A stretch of 64,000 nt of DNA from CAYWRZ01 sp964460845 (GCA_964460845.1 CAYWRZ010000007.1:124001-188000); one strand, 5' to 3'; counted from the first letter of the stretch, positions 52,881-61,085 are shown. Numbers and translations: made by a program. The notes: a model not told the origin generated them from the sequence alone.

Positions 52881-54962
52881 TCAGAGTGACCAGCGTACCT
52901 GAATGCTTATTTCGGTCTTGGACGATCCTTCGATGCGGTTGAGTCCCGATCCGGTTTCGTGTACCTGTTCGTATATCCAGCGGCCGTAGCGTAGCCAAAT
53001 ATCGAAATGACGGTTGATGCGGTATTTTAGCAGGCTGTAAAAACGAGTGCCACGTCGGTAGTAGGCCGGGATGGAGAAGAGATAAAGCACGTCATTTTCA
53101 TAGGCGTAGATTCGTGAGTTGTAAGAATCGGTTTCGAAGATGGCATACCGGAAAGTACAGGATAGCGGGCTCTTCAGGCTTTTAAAAATCAGGTCCTGGT
53201 AGAGCAGCCATCCTTTTTCGGGGGGCAGGCGACCTTGTCTGAATCGTGTAGTTTCTATCCGGCTGCGCAGGGTAAGGTAAGCGTTGACCTGGCAAGCTAA
53301 TTCTCCCCGAATGGAGGTTTGCTGCTGATTTACAAGTGCCGGGATGGCCTGGTTGTTTTCCGGATCACTTATCTGTTTTTGCCGCTGGCGAATTCGCAGG
53401 TACATATTCGTTTTTTTATGAGGTTTCCAGTGAAGCTGAGCGAGCAGATCGTTGCCTTGTGAGGGGGCGGGTATGCGGTAACGAAGCCATCGGCTTTGAA
53501 AACCATCGGCATAAGCCGATAAGCTCCAATGTGGGCGTATCATCCATTCCATACCTATATAGAGACCTTCTTCGTTGGAAGCGTGATCGTATTCGCCGAA
53601 GGCACGGGTATAGAAAGAACGATAGGCCGGATCGTAGCGTCGGTGTAGGATACAGAGGGAAAATCCGGGATCGGGCGATACGATGACCCCGTTCAGAAAA
53701 GCTGTTTTTTGCTGTAAGCTGAGTGACGTTTCTCCGAAAAAATGGAAGTTACGGTACACATAGCTGTAGTCAATTCCCTGTACCAACTGGTGCGTGCCAT
53801 TTAGGTCGAACCGATTATAGAGCGCGTCGCCCGAGGGGAGTACGCCTGCCCAATGGCTATATACCTGTGTGAGCGCGAGGCGGAATCTGCGGTTGTGAAA
53901 GGCGGTATGCACGCCGTAATGCGAAAGCGGTAGTGTTTTTCGGGTTTCCAGTTGGGAGGAGGTGGCATGGATTCCGGTTAGGGGCAGGGAGCTTATGAAT
54001 GGCAGATCGGCAGCGGGTTTGTTGGCATCAAATTCGAGCCTGGCATCTTGTTTTTTGTGGGAGGCAAAGAAAGTGATTTCGGTTTTTCGATAGCCGAAGG
54101 TGGCGGCTATACCACGCAAAAAGCGGTTTTCTTCGGCCGAAGTGTGTGGTCTTATTAGCGGACCGGTTCGTTTTACGGCGAGGCTTTGTGCCGATTTGCT
54201 GCGGGGATCGAGCGAGGATGAAAACGTAAGTCCTTGTCCGGCTGCTATGTGGTAATCGCCGAGGATCAGGCAGCGCAGCTTACCCCGGTTGCGCAGCATC
54301 AGGTGCGCCGAATAAAAATCGAATCCTTGTTTTTGTGAACCTTTAAAAAACGCTTCGCCGGGATCTTTTTCGGCGGTGATTCCCCACGACAGGTGATTTT
54401 CGTAGCGAAAACGATAGCGTGTAAAAAGCCGATACGGACTGCCGGGATAAGGTGCTGAAGAGGAAGTAGCTGAAGGTTGGTAACCGGCTTGTGGTTCGAG
54501 CACCTGAGAATAACGGCTTATCCATTCGTGTCGTCCTTCGCGGATCATGCCCGGTATGCTGAGCTGCGGATCGTTGGGGATTGTCTGCAGGCGCACAAAG
54601 GGAAGAATCGTTCGGATGAAAGCGGGATTGAAGTGGGGGATGACTTGTAGCTCCAGCAGACTGATTAGTTTTCCATAGCGTTCGATATGCGCCAGCAGCG
54701 CTTCCGTCTGCAGGGCGTTAAACAAGGGAAATTCGTGTAGGGAACGGGCATCGGCACGGTTGAGGTCTATCGGATATCGGTAAAAATGGCTTAGCAATTC
54801 ATAGATCGCTACCAAATCGGGCTCTTCCTCTTCCGAGGTTTCGGCGACTAATTCGAGACAGGCTTCAATAATTTGCTGCCTGTCGGGCGCGTAATTTTGC
54901 GCTTGCGTTTGAAGCGGTGGAGCGAGCCAAATACAGGAAAGAAGGAGATACAGCCGTTTCAT
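52881..54962 (-). CDS. helix-hairpin-helix protein with predicted outer-membrane barrel
   Basis: A 693-residue protein with a signal peptide (LAPPLQTQAQ). Residues about 55-130 hold two helix-hairpin-helix motifs (YPIDLNRADARSLHEFPLFN, then KLISLLELQVIPHFNPAF) like ComEA, a DNA-binding competence protein. From about residue 140 the protein is strand-rich, with a pattern of aromatic ends (RYRFRYENHLSWGITAEKDP) that fits an outer-membrane barrel. A DNA-binding part fused to a barrel is unusual. It overlaps the PorV-like gene by 4 nt, so they form a pair. A DNA-uptake or surface-protein role is inference only. Confidence 0.78.
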   Translation of the reverse strand: MKRLYLLLSCIWLAPPLQTQAQNYAPDRQQIIEACLELVAETSEEEEPDLVAIYELLSHFYRYPIDLNRADARSLHEFPLFNALQTEALLAHIERYGKLISLLELQVIPHFNPAFIRTILPFVRLQTIPNDPQLSIPGMIREGRHEWISRYSQVLEPQAGYQPSATSSSAPYPGSPYRLFTRYRFRYENHLSWGITAEKDPGEAFFKGSQKQGFDFYSAHLMLRNRGKLRCLILGDYHIAAGQGLTFSSSLDPRSKSAQSLAVKRTGPLIRPHTSAEENRFLRGIAATFGYRKTEITFFASHKKQDARLEFDANKPAADLPFISSLPLTGIHATSSQLETRKTLPLSHYGVHTAFHNRRFRLALTQVYSHWAGVLPSGDALYNRFDLNGTHQLVQGIDYSYVYRNFHFFGETSLSLQQKTAFLNGVIVSPDPGFSLCILHRRYDPAYRSFYTRAFGEYDHASNEEGLYIGMEWMIRPHWSLSAYADGFQSRWLRYRIPAPSQGNDLLAQLHWKPHKKTNMYLRIRQRQKQISDPENNQAIPALVNQQQTSIRGELACQVNAYLTLRSRIETTRFRQGRLPPEKGWLLYQDLIFKSLKSPLSCTFRYAIFETDSYNSRIYAYENDVLYLFSIPAYYRRGTRFYSLLKYRINRHFDIWLRYGRWIYEQVHETGSGLNRIEGSSKTEISIQVRWSL

Positions 54963-55798
54963 AAAGTTGGGGTAGGATTGATCGTATGCGGGTGATTGTA
55001 GGTAAAGCCGATACCGGGAGAGAAACCCAGCACCGGGTGATACTGGACCGCGATATCGAGCAGCAGTCGATCCCTTTTTAACCCTATTCCGAAACTGTGA
55101 GAGAGTGGGGCTCCGCTGATGCCGAGTCTTAACCAGAGTTGCGGATGTGCCTGGTATTCGACCGCTGCTTTCAGCAGCAGGGGGCGTTCGGTATCTTTTT
55201 CGGCTTCGGTCAGTAGTAGCAGTCGTTCCGACTGGCGGCGGGAGAGTCCCATACGGATTGTGGCGGGTTGCCGCTCTCCTGTAGTTGCGTTAATCAGCGG
55301 CCGGTGAGGATTGTGCAGGCTTATTCCGGCAGCGAGATCGCGACTGAGCTTGAAGTAAACCCCGAGTGTGGTGTGCAGCGTGTGCCGATTGCCGTAGCGG
55401 TCGCCTTGCCGTAGCAGGTAGTGTCCGGTTTGGATACCGGCCGAAAACCGTTCGTTGAGCTTGAGCGCAAAGGCCAGCGAGGTATAGCTTTCGGAAAGCA
55501 GCTCATATCCTGTTTGGAAATAGCTGAGTCCGGCGCTGAACCTTTTTAAGGGCAGTACGGCGGCCAGTCCCTGTCTCCGTGTTTCTTTCAGCATAAAACG
55601 GTTTTCCACACAGGCTTCTGCTTCTACTTTTTTTACTTCTGTGAGAAGGGCGGGATTGTGATGGACGGCCCATGCCTGAGGGAGCGTAACCGAAGCGTGT
55701 GCCAGGGCGGCCGAGCGGGCGCCTGCGCGGGTAAAGATCTGTGCCGCGCAAGAGCGGGCAATGCTTAGCAAGAGGTATAGCAGGATTATTTTTTTCAT
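54959..55798 (-). CDS. PorV/PorQ-like small barrel protein
   Basis: A 279-residue protein with signal peptide (LLSIARSCAAQ) and a head like PorV/PorQ (FTRAGARSAALAHASVTLPQ, then AWAVHHNPALL). The rest has alternating strands of a barrel. It is the first gene of a two-gene unit with the helix-hairpin-helix protein downstream. The family is plausible, but it lacks the full PorV hallmark, so a wider FadL-like assignment is possible. Confidence 0.7.
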   Translation of the reverse strand: MKKIILLYLLLSIARSCAAQIFTRAGARSAALAHASVTLPQAWAVHHNPALLTEVKKVEAEACVENRFMLKETRRQGLAAVLPLKRFSAGLSYFQTGYELLSESYTSLAFALKLNERFSAGIQTGHYLLRQGDRYGNRHTLHTTLGVYFKLSRDLAAGISLHNPHRPLINATTGERQPATIRMGLSRRQSERLLLLTEAEKDTERPLLLKAAVEYQAHPQLWLRLGISGAPLSHSFGIGLKRDRLLLDIAVQYHPVLGFSPGIGFTYNHPHTINPTPTL

Positions 55799-56027
55799 CG
55801 CTTTTCGAGTGAAGTGCGGTGAAAAGTACAGCCTTTCGGAAGCGTTTTAGAAGGTGGAAAAAAATCTCCGGGACAGGTGGGGTTTGTCGGTAAATGTGGA
55901 GGCGTTGAGAATGAGAGCGGCGATCCTGAAAAATGCCGTTTTCCAACCTTCATATACAGCCGTAAAAAGGCAGGAGGGGTAGAAGCGTGGTGAAGCGCGA
56001 AGGAAAACAGAAAAAAAGTAAAAAAGT
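55799..56027. other. gene-free stretch before the tRNA promoter
   Basis: No gene is visible; open frames on the minus strand run antisense and look like chance. It must hold the promoter of the divergent barrel gene at 54959, but I found no clear box. Confidence 0.4.
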
Positions 56028-56058
56028 TTTGCAAGGAATACATTTACCATTATATTTG
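56028..56058 (+). promoter_or_regulatory. promoter of the tRNA-Val gene
   Basis: A -33 TTTG (56028-56031) and -7 TATATTTG (56051-56058) are 19 bases apart, a full match to the Bacteroidota consensus. The tRNA begins 39 bases further. Confidence 0.85.
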
Positions 56059-56097
56059 CGCTCCCGTTTGCTGCCATAGGGCATAGACGGGATAGAA

Positions 56098-56172
56098 GGG
56101 AGCTTAGCTCAGCTGGTTCAGAGCACCTGCCTTACAAGCAGGGGGTCACAGGTTCGAACCCTGTAGCTCCCA
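56098..56172 (+). tRNA. tRNA-Val (anticodon TAC)
   Basis: The 75-base gene has all four helices: acceptor GGGAGCT/AGCTCCC, D stem GCTC/GAGC, anticodon stem CCTGC/GCAGG with loop CTTACAA, and T arm ACAGG-TTCGAAC-CCTGT. The anticodon TAC reads valine codons. CCA is not encoded after the discriminator A. A terminator follows at once, and then remnants of two tRNA-like/GIY-YIG units. Confidence 0.95.
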
Positions 56173-56207
56173 CAAAGCCTCGAAGCGATTCGGGGCTTTT
56201 TCTTTTT
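56153..56207 (+). repeat. direct repeat, copy 1 (tRNA 3' end plus terminator)
   Basis: This 55-base stretch (tRNA T loop to terminator end) recurs nearly unchanged at 56365-56419, offset by 212 bases, differing at one loop base (G to A). It shows that the tRNA 3' end and its terminator were copied as one block. Confidence 0.9.
56174..56207 (+). terminator. terminator of tRNA-Val
   Basis: An 11-bp stem (AAAGCCTCGAA with TTCGGGGCTTT, one G-T pair) and GCGA loop are followed by T-rich sequence. Confidence 0.88.
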
Positions 56208-56223
56208 GAGGTAATTCTTGCAC

Positions 56224-56301
56224 TATACCCTATACATTTTCTATTCGCCTTCAAAAAATGGAAAAGCAAAACGTATTGAGCAACTTATTCAGAAGACATA
56301 G
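56224..56301 (+). pseudogene. GIY-YIG nuclease remnant 1 (internal deletion)
   Basis: The frame reads YTLYIFYSPSKNG and then directly KAKRIEQLIQKT followed by TAG. The first part is the start of a GIY-YIG nuclease (Y-T-x-Y-I-x-Y-S), and the second is the end of the same family (K-R-I-E-Q-L-I). The roughly 60 residues between, including the catalytic Arg, are missing. No ATG precedes it. It is 16 bases past the tRNA terminator. Confidence 0.65.
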
Positions 56302-56319
56302 CTCAGTCGGTTCAGCGCA

Positions 56320-56339
56320 TCCCGACTTGCAAGTCGGGA
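56320..56339. repeat. perfect 20-bp palindrome
   Basis: TCCCGACTTGCAAGTCGGGA is its own reverse complement over all 20 bases. It sits where an anticodon arm would be. Confidence 0.92.
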
Positions 56340-56344
56340 GGGTC

Positions 56345-56365
56345 ATCCCGAATTTATTTCGGGAT
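56345..56365. repeat. 21-base hairpin repeat
   Basis: ATCCCGAA and TTCGGGAT form an 8-bp stem around TTTAT. This replaces the 5' half of the T stem in the tRNA-like remnant. I recall similar CCCGAA-type palindromes elsewhere in Bacteroidota, unverified. Confidence 0.85.
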
Positions 56366-56419
56366 TCGAACCCTGTAGCTCCCACAAAGCCTCGAAGCAA
56401 TTCGGGGCTTTTTCTTTTT
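56365..56419 (+). repeat. direct repeat, copy 2 (tRNA 3' end plus terminator)
   Basis: This is the second copy of the 56153-56207 block. It starts inside the second palindrome and ends in the terminator. Confidence 0.9.
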
Positions 56420-56420
56420 T
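56386..56420 (+). terminator. duplicated terminator
   Basis: It has the same 11-bp stem as the terminator at 56174, with loop GCAA and six T residues at the end. It follows the tRNA-like remnant. Confidence 0.8.
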
Positions 56421-56439
56421 AGGTGAATCCTGCACGCTG

Positions 56440-56646
56440 TTTTATACCTATATCCTTTATTCTATTTCAAAAAATAAGTTCTATGTCGGGCATACGGGGG
56501 GCAGTTTGGAAGAGCGATTACGTAAGCACAATAAATCCTCGATGACGACTATTGTAGGATTTACAGGCCGTAACTCAGAATGGGTAATTAAGTATTTTGA
56601 ATCATTTACAAGTAAAGAAGCAGCGTATAGCCGAGAATTAAAATGA
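56440..56646 (+). pseudogene. GIY-YIG nuclease remnant 2 (truncated)
   Basis: The frame reads FYTYILYSISKNKFYVGHTG, then SLEERLRKHNKS, later GFTGRNSEWVIKYFESFTSK and AAYSREL, ending KTGA-like with a TGA stop. This is a GIY-YIG domain (Y-T-Y-I-L ... Y-V-G-H-T) with the catalytic Arg (ERLRKH). It stops about 15 residues before the usual KRIEQLI end. There is no ATG; the frame is open back to 56302, through the terminator and the tRNA-like 3' end. It is probably dead. Confidence 0.7.
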
Positions 56647-56773
56647 TCCTAAAAACAATGGAAATAACCGTTAATTTCGGTCTTTCCGGAAGTGTTGTCA
56701 ATGACCTTACAAAATCCGGGAATGAGTATTTGTAATGCCGAAATCATTGATATTACCTCTCAAACCGTGTGGT

Positions 56774-57535
56774 ATGAAAAATATGTTTTTTATAGTGTGG
56801 CTGATTCTGTGTATAGGCTGCGAGAATTCGCCGAAAAAACAATTATCCGAGTCTGTATGGAATGAAGAAATGGCAAAGAAATATTTAGCCAGTCGGCAGG
56901 ACTCTGCACAATGGGATTGGCCAATGTTTATGCAGGATATGGAGAAAAGAGACGATTTGGACTTGCCGTTTTCTTCAGGATTATTTCCTGTTCCCAATTA
57001 CGATGTGCTGGTGGAAAACAGCTTTGAAGGATTAGGTAATTTCGGATTTCCGGGGGGAGAAGAGCTGGAAATGTATGTCGGTCACAAAAGAATTCTGTTT
57101 AATTCTTTTTTTGTGAGATCTAATTTTTTTAACCGGCCTTATGTTCCCAAAGGAGCGGCAGACGAGGTTTATTTTCACCTTGTAGTGCTGACAGATTATG
57201 TGGATACGGTGAATTATTCCCATTTATCCAGTGAAGTAGTTCCCCGGAATCATCCGGATTATATTGGGCAGGGATTTTACAAAACACTCACTAATCGAAT
57301 CGATTATGTGGCTTTTCTTACGGCAGATAGAAATGCGTATGCCATTATCAATATGCGTTTATTTGACCTGAAAAATGGAAAAACGATTTTAATTGCTCCT
57401 CAAAGCGATAGGTCTTTGCGTTCGTGGCAAATTAATTCGCCTGTTTTATCGAGTCGGGAAATTGAAAACTATACTAAAATGCTTTTAGAAAAAGAGGAAG
57501 TGAAGCATTTTTTTCTAGATAAAGGCGCTATATAA
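56774..57535 (+). CDS. lipoprotein of unknown function
   Basis: The ATG at 56774 gives a lipoprotein (lipobox LCIGC, residue 16) of 253 residues; the upstream start at 56735 adds 13 residues. It has no recognised domain. Features are a GFPGGEELEMYVGHKRILFN stretch and a conserved-looking HPDYIGQGFYKTLTNRIDYV segment. It is a single gene in the AT-rich right-hand part of the window, with convergent neighbours downstream. Confidence 0.6.
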   Translation: MKNMFFIVWLILCIGCENSPKKQLSESVWNEEMAKKYLASRQDSAQWDWPMFMQDMEKRDDLDLPFSSGLFPVPNYDVLVENSFEGLGNFGFPGGEELEMYVGHKRILFNSFFVRSNFFNRPYVPKGAADEVYFHLVVLTDYVDTVNYSHLSSEVVPRNHPDYIGQGFYKTLTNRIDYVAFLTADRNAYAIINMRLFDLKNGKTILIAPQSDRSLRSWQINSPVLSSREIENYTKMLLEKEEVKHFFLDKGAI

Positions 57536-57566
57536 GAAAACTCCGTCACTGAATAGTTACGGGAAG

Positions 57567-57980
57567 TTATTTCTCTTCTGATTTTTCATCGGGTTCTTTT
57601 GCACGTGTTTCACGGACAAGCTCAATGCTGAAAAAGGACAGCAGGCTTGCGCCGAAGATGAAAATACCCTGAAATACAAACAGCAGGCCGAAGGAAAGCA
57701 GGAAGGGACCGGACTGGAAGTAGGGTTCTGGGAAATAGATGAAAAATGAAAAAATAGCGCAAATTATTGTCGCGCAAAGCAACACATTCTTGAGTCGCTG
57801 CCACCTGGATTTTCCCGGCATGAGGGCAATCAAGGGTGTTAACAGCAACGTGAGCGTCAGTATGATAAGTGTGAGCGTTTTCTCTTCCATAAATCCCAAA
57901 AAAAGATTGCTCCAAAAATATCCACCTATAATTGTGGTCATGCCTGTCAGGCAACCTAATATTCTGCTTATTTTCCACAT
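57567..57980 (-). CDS. small four-helix membrane protein
   Basis: A 137-residue protein with about four hydrophobic helices (roughly 9-30, 34-52, 64-84, 93-120) and an acidic end (EPDEKSEEK). I recognise no family. It is followed on the same strand by two small genes, but the gaps are larger than in an operon. No function can be named. Confidence 0.55.
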   Translation of the reverse strand: MWKISRILGCLTGMTTIIGGYFWSNLFLGFMEEKTLTLIILTLTLLLTPLIALMPGKSRWQRLKNVLLCATIICAIFSFFIYFPEPYFQSGPFLLSFGLLFVFQGIFIFGASLLSFFSIELVRETRAKEPDEKSEEK

Positions 57981-58040
57981 ATCAAAAAGTAGAACGCTTC
58001 AATAAGCAGGAAATTGTTTGACTATTTTTAGCAGTAAAAA

Positions 58041-58328
58041 TTACCCGTTTTTTCTTTTTTTCTGAAACAGAAGCAGCAAAAAAAGGAGTGCAAATGCTCC
58101 GGAAAGGAGTATAAAAATGAGCGTATAGCCGGCGAGATTCCAGCCTACGGCCAGTTTTTCTTTGAGTGCGGTGGCATAGATAGCGGCCAGATAAAGGTAG
58201 AGCAGCGGCAATAACAGCAGGAACGCCCGGGTTATCCTGAACAGGCTGACCGCTTGCTTCCGGAGCAGTAAAAACAGTCCTATGCCGCAAATAATCAGGT
58301 GAATTAGGATGATTAGAAAGTCGTACAT
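58041..58328 (-). CDS. small membrane protein
   Basis: A 95-residue protein with three hydrophobic helices (about 3-21, 32-52, 65-88) and a basic C-terminus (KKRKNG). It is 16 nt after the lipoprotein at 58345, so the two may be one transcript. No family is recognised. Confidence 0.55.
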   Translation of the reverse strand: MYDFLIILIHLIICGIGLFLLLRKQAVSLFRITRAFLLLLPLLYLYLAAIYATALKEKLAVGWNLAGYTLIFILLSGAFALLFLLLLFQKKRKNG

Positions 58329-58344
58329 GAGTGAAAGTCGGGAA

Positions 58345-58638
58345 TTACCGGGCGATCATTATTTTTTTTCCATTTGTATTGCTGTCTTTGGGGGCTATTC
58401 GCTCAATCGCAGGAAAAGGCAGCGTGTCGTATCCTGTTTTTTCAGCCCTATCAAGCGCATGTGTGGATTGACTTATTTTTTTATTTAACCGGTAAATGGC
58501 ATTAGTCACCTCTTTATGTAGTTCAAGCGCTTCTTTTATTTCGCTTGTCGTAGGGTGCTTTAAATCCTGATTTTCTTCTGTGTTACAGGCTAAAAAAGCG
58601 GTAAGACTGAGCGTGAAAAAGCACTGAATAGTTTTCAT
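58345..58638 (-). CDS. small lipoprotein
   Basis: A 97-residue lipoprotein (lipobox TAFLAC, residue 18). The mature part begins NTEENQDLKHPTTSEIKEAL and is mostly helical and charged, with an AIYRLNKKISQSTHALDRAE helix. It is the first gene of a probable pair with the membrane protein at 58041. No function is known. Confidence 0.55.
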   Translation of the reverse strand: MKTIQCFFTLSLTAFLACNTEENQDLKHPTTSEIKEALELHKEVTNAIYRLNKKISQSTHALDRAEKTGYDTLPFPAIERIAPKDSNTNGKKIMIAR

Positions 58639-58977
58639 TTTTTCATATACTATGCCAACAAGAACGTAGTTTTTCGCGGTGGTTCAAAATTTTAGCGCAA
58701 GTGATTTACGTGAAAATAGACGTCTAATCTAAGTGGTGATTTGAGATGCAGGATTTTTGCAAAAATCATATCAAAAGAAATGCGGTGGCGGCGCTGGATA
58801 AACTTCAAACTAGTATGTAAATTGACAAGATTCTTGCGTAGAAATACTCCTCTATCTGTTGGTGGACGAGGGGTGGATCTTGGTCGATAATGCTTATCCT
58901 TCGGTGATTGGATTATCGGTGTTAAATGAAACCGAATACTTAAATCGTTAAATAAGATTGCGCTTTTTTGTGGAATG
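58639..58977. other. gene-free stretch with a possible gene scrap
   Basis: No intact gene is visible. On the plus strand a frame with no start codon reads LLVDEGWILVDNAYPSVIGL then SVLNETEYLNR and stops near 58951. I do not recognise it. Confidence 0.35.
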
Positions 58978-59403
58978 TTATTTCGTATTTATTGCGTCGT
59001 CGATTACGGTATCGTTCGTTTTATTTTTTTTGATTTTTCTCCATTTTACGAATTCGACGATTCCGCAGCTAATCAATGCAGGAGCTGTCAACATCAGGTG
59101 GGTAGCGAGTAGTAAGATACCTATTTTTGGTTTTTCTTCTTCTGTATTGTAAATTATAATGAATAGCAGAACAGCCCATATTTCAGCCGCGATGAAAGTA
59201 ACAAGCAGTCTTTCCAACATGGTTTTTCCGGCCTTAGCGGTCAGAAATATCATGATGGGCATGAATAAAATTATCAGAGATAGAGCGGCTACGGGAATAT
59301 AGTAGTTTCCTAAATTAAAGTTGACGAATATTGCGCTAGAAATACCCGCCATTACCAGCATTGATAATGCTATGCCGAGGATGTATAGTGTCTTTTTTCC
59401 CAT
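58978..59403 (-). CDS. small membrane protein
   Basis: A 141-residue protein with about four hydrophobic helices (5-27, 34-54, 64-84, 97-118) and a basic then acidic tail (KWRKIKKNKTNDTVIDDAIN). I recognise no family. It is alone on its strand and divergent from the recombinase gene. No function can be given. Confidence 0.55.
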   Translation of the reverse strand: MGKKTLYILGIALSMLVMAGISSAIFVNFNLGNYYIPVAALSLIILFMPIMIFLTAKAGKTMLERLLVTFIAAEIWAVLLFIIIYNTEEEKPKIGILLLATHLMLTAPALISCGIVEFVKWRKIKKNKTNDTVIDDAINTK

Positions 59404-59534
59404 TTTTTGAGCGTGTGTTTGACCTCTTATTTACCGCGTTTGACAATTAGCATTTTTGCCCCGAAAGGCCTTTTTCTTCTTATCTGTGCGTAAAGATAGC
59501 AGTCTTATTTTAGTATTAAATATTCAGGGTTCTG

Positions 59535-60791
59535 ATGAAAAGAAAATATCATCCTCTGGTACTGTGGGCCTATTATTCCGGTACGCTTAGCGCCGAGCAA
59601 CTGCAACATATTCCTTATACCACCCGGAAATACTGGGATAGCGTTCCGCCACAAGCGCTTTTCGGGTTTGCCTGGGTAGAACAGCTTTGCCTTGAACAGC
59701 AACATTTTAGTAAGCTCACCCGACACCGTATAGTGTTCAGGGCAGCCAGAGCTTGTTGTACAGTGCTCGATTGTTTTTCTCAGCTTTTTTGTCAGAAAAG
59801 AGGGTATAAAAGCATTTTGCGCAGGAGTAAACCCCTGGTGCTTCGTGCTATCGATTCCCTTTCGCGGAATATACCATTAGTCAAAGCCTGCAAGATTTTT
59901 CAGCTTAGCACTCGCCAATATTATCGTTGGAAACAACAGAAAATTTGTGCGCAATCTCCGATCCGGAAATGTTTTCGTGCACATCCTGCTCAGCTTTCTC
60001 GCGCTGAACTCACGAGCATCGAGGCGGCTATTGACGATCCCGAAAACTTTCAGGCTCCCCTGGCTACGGTTTATTTCGGGTTGATGCATGCCAAAAAGTT
60101 GTGTTGCTCGCTGTCCACTTTTTACCGGTATGCGGCTTTTTTGCGCGCGTTGTCCCCAAAAAAATGTGTACCGCCGAAGCCGGAACCTTTCAGGGCTTCA
60201 AGAGTGTTTGAATACCTGCATATAGACACCACTTTTTGTGCGACAAAAGAGGGCGTTCGTGGCGTAGCTTTTGTGCGCGACAATAAATCGAAAGCTATTC
60301 TTCACAAACTGGTGCTTGGTGGCAAAAGTTCCCGTTTTATACGCGACCTGCTGGACGCTGCCTTTCAGAAATACGGCTTGTATGAGGCTGCGGAGCCTGT
60401 TTGTGTGGTTAGCGACGGGGGCACTGAGAATAAAGGAGAAGTGCTTGCCTGGATAGGGGGAATTAGGGGCGCGCGTGTGACGAAAGTAATTGCCCGAAAA
60501 GAGGTGCCTTTTTCCAATGCGATGTCAGAGAGTTTGCATCACTTGTTTAAAACGTTTTTTGCGCCCGATAAGGTGTTTGAGGATGAGGCTCATTTGCAGC
60601 AGCAGCTTGATGAATTTGAGCATTTTATCAATTATCGGTGGTTCCCGATTGAGTTTCATGGCTTGCATCCCGTTGACATTTTGCAGGGTGCGGAGGTGGA
60701 TAAAAGTATGTTTCGTGAACAGCTTGAGAGGGGAAAAAGACAGCGTTTGGTACAAAACCGTTCCTTTTCCTGTTTGCCCTGTACTACTTGA
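59535..60791 (+). mobile_element. DDE-type recombinase/transposase, stand-alone
   Basis: A 418-residue protein. Residues 100-160 contain a helix-turn-helix (VKACKIFQLSTRQYYRWKQQ). The catalytic core follows: first Asp in YLHIDTTFC, second in VCVVSDGGTENKG, and Glu in SNAMSESLHHLF; all three acids are present, so it may be active. The rest resembles integrase core (rve) proteins of IS3/IS481 type. I looked for terminal inverted repeats and target duplications in the 130 bases on each side and found none, so it may be a domesticated or end-less copy. Confidence 0.8.
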
Positions 60792-60902
60792 GCTTGGAAT
60801 AGGGGATTTGTGCTTGAAAGTTGCTTTTTGAAGCGGGGCTATTGCTTGTGCGTGCTACCTGAAAGAAATTATGTCTGTCGGTGAGTGCGTTATAGCTTGA
60901 AT

Positions 60903-61059
60903 TACGAATATTCGTAGGTTTTTGTGTCGTTTTTAGTGGGGGAGTGTGGGGTAGTATAGCCTGGCGCGAAGCTTGCGCAGACCTGCGCAAAGAATACCTT
61001 ATAACCGGTGACCTGGTAGGTGGTACGAATCTTCGTAACCTGCCCGCCGTCGGGCAGGT
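60903..61059. repeat. cluster of four palindromes
   Basis: These are TACGAATATTCGTA (60903-60916, perfect), TTGCGCA/TGCGCAA with a 4-base spacer (60973-60990), TACGAATCTTCGTA (61024-61037, near-copy of the first), and ACCTGCCCG/CGGGCAGGT with a 4-base loop (61038-61059). They lie between the recombinase and the toxin gene. They could be recombination ends, terminators or dispersed repeats. Confidence 0.8.
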
Positions 61060-61085
61060 GAGTAGCTGCCATTCTGTGTAGCGGG

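Larger units (their letters stand above)
56292..56384 (+). pseudogene. tRNA-like remnant with palindromes
   Basis: TAGCTCAGTCGGTTCA matches a tRNA D arm, and the last 20 bases (from TTCGAACCC) equal the tRNA-Val 3' end. In between, the anticodon arm is replaced by a perfect 20-bp palindrome and the 5' half of the T stem by a second palindrome. The acceptor halves (GAAGACA and AGCTCCC) do not pair. It cannot be a working tRNA. Confidence 0.7.

Noticed and set aside
55503..56077. Minus-strand frames upstream of the PorV-like gene
   Set aside because: They overlap each other and the real gene start, with no recognised motif; the AT-rich end holds a tRNA promoter.
56292..56384. A functional tRNA-Ala (TGC)
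   Set aside because: The loop that seems to hold TGC is part of a perfect 20-bp palindrome, the acceptor halves do not pair and the T stem is replaced.
59403..60930. Terminal inverted repeats of an IS around the recombinase
   Set aside because: Comparison of both flanks by eye gave no matching inverted ends and no clear target duplication.
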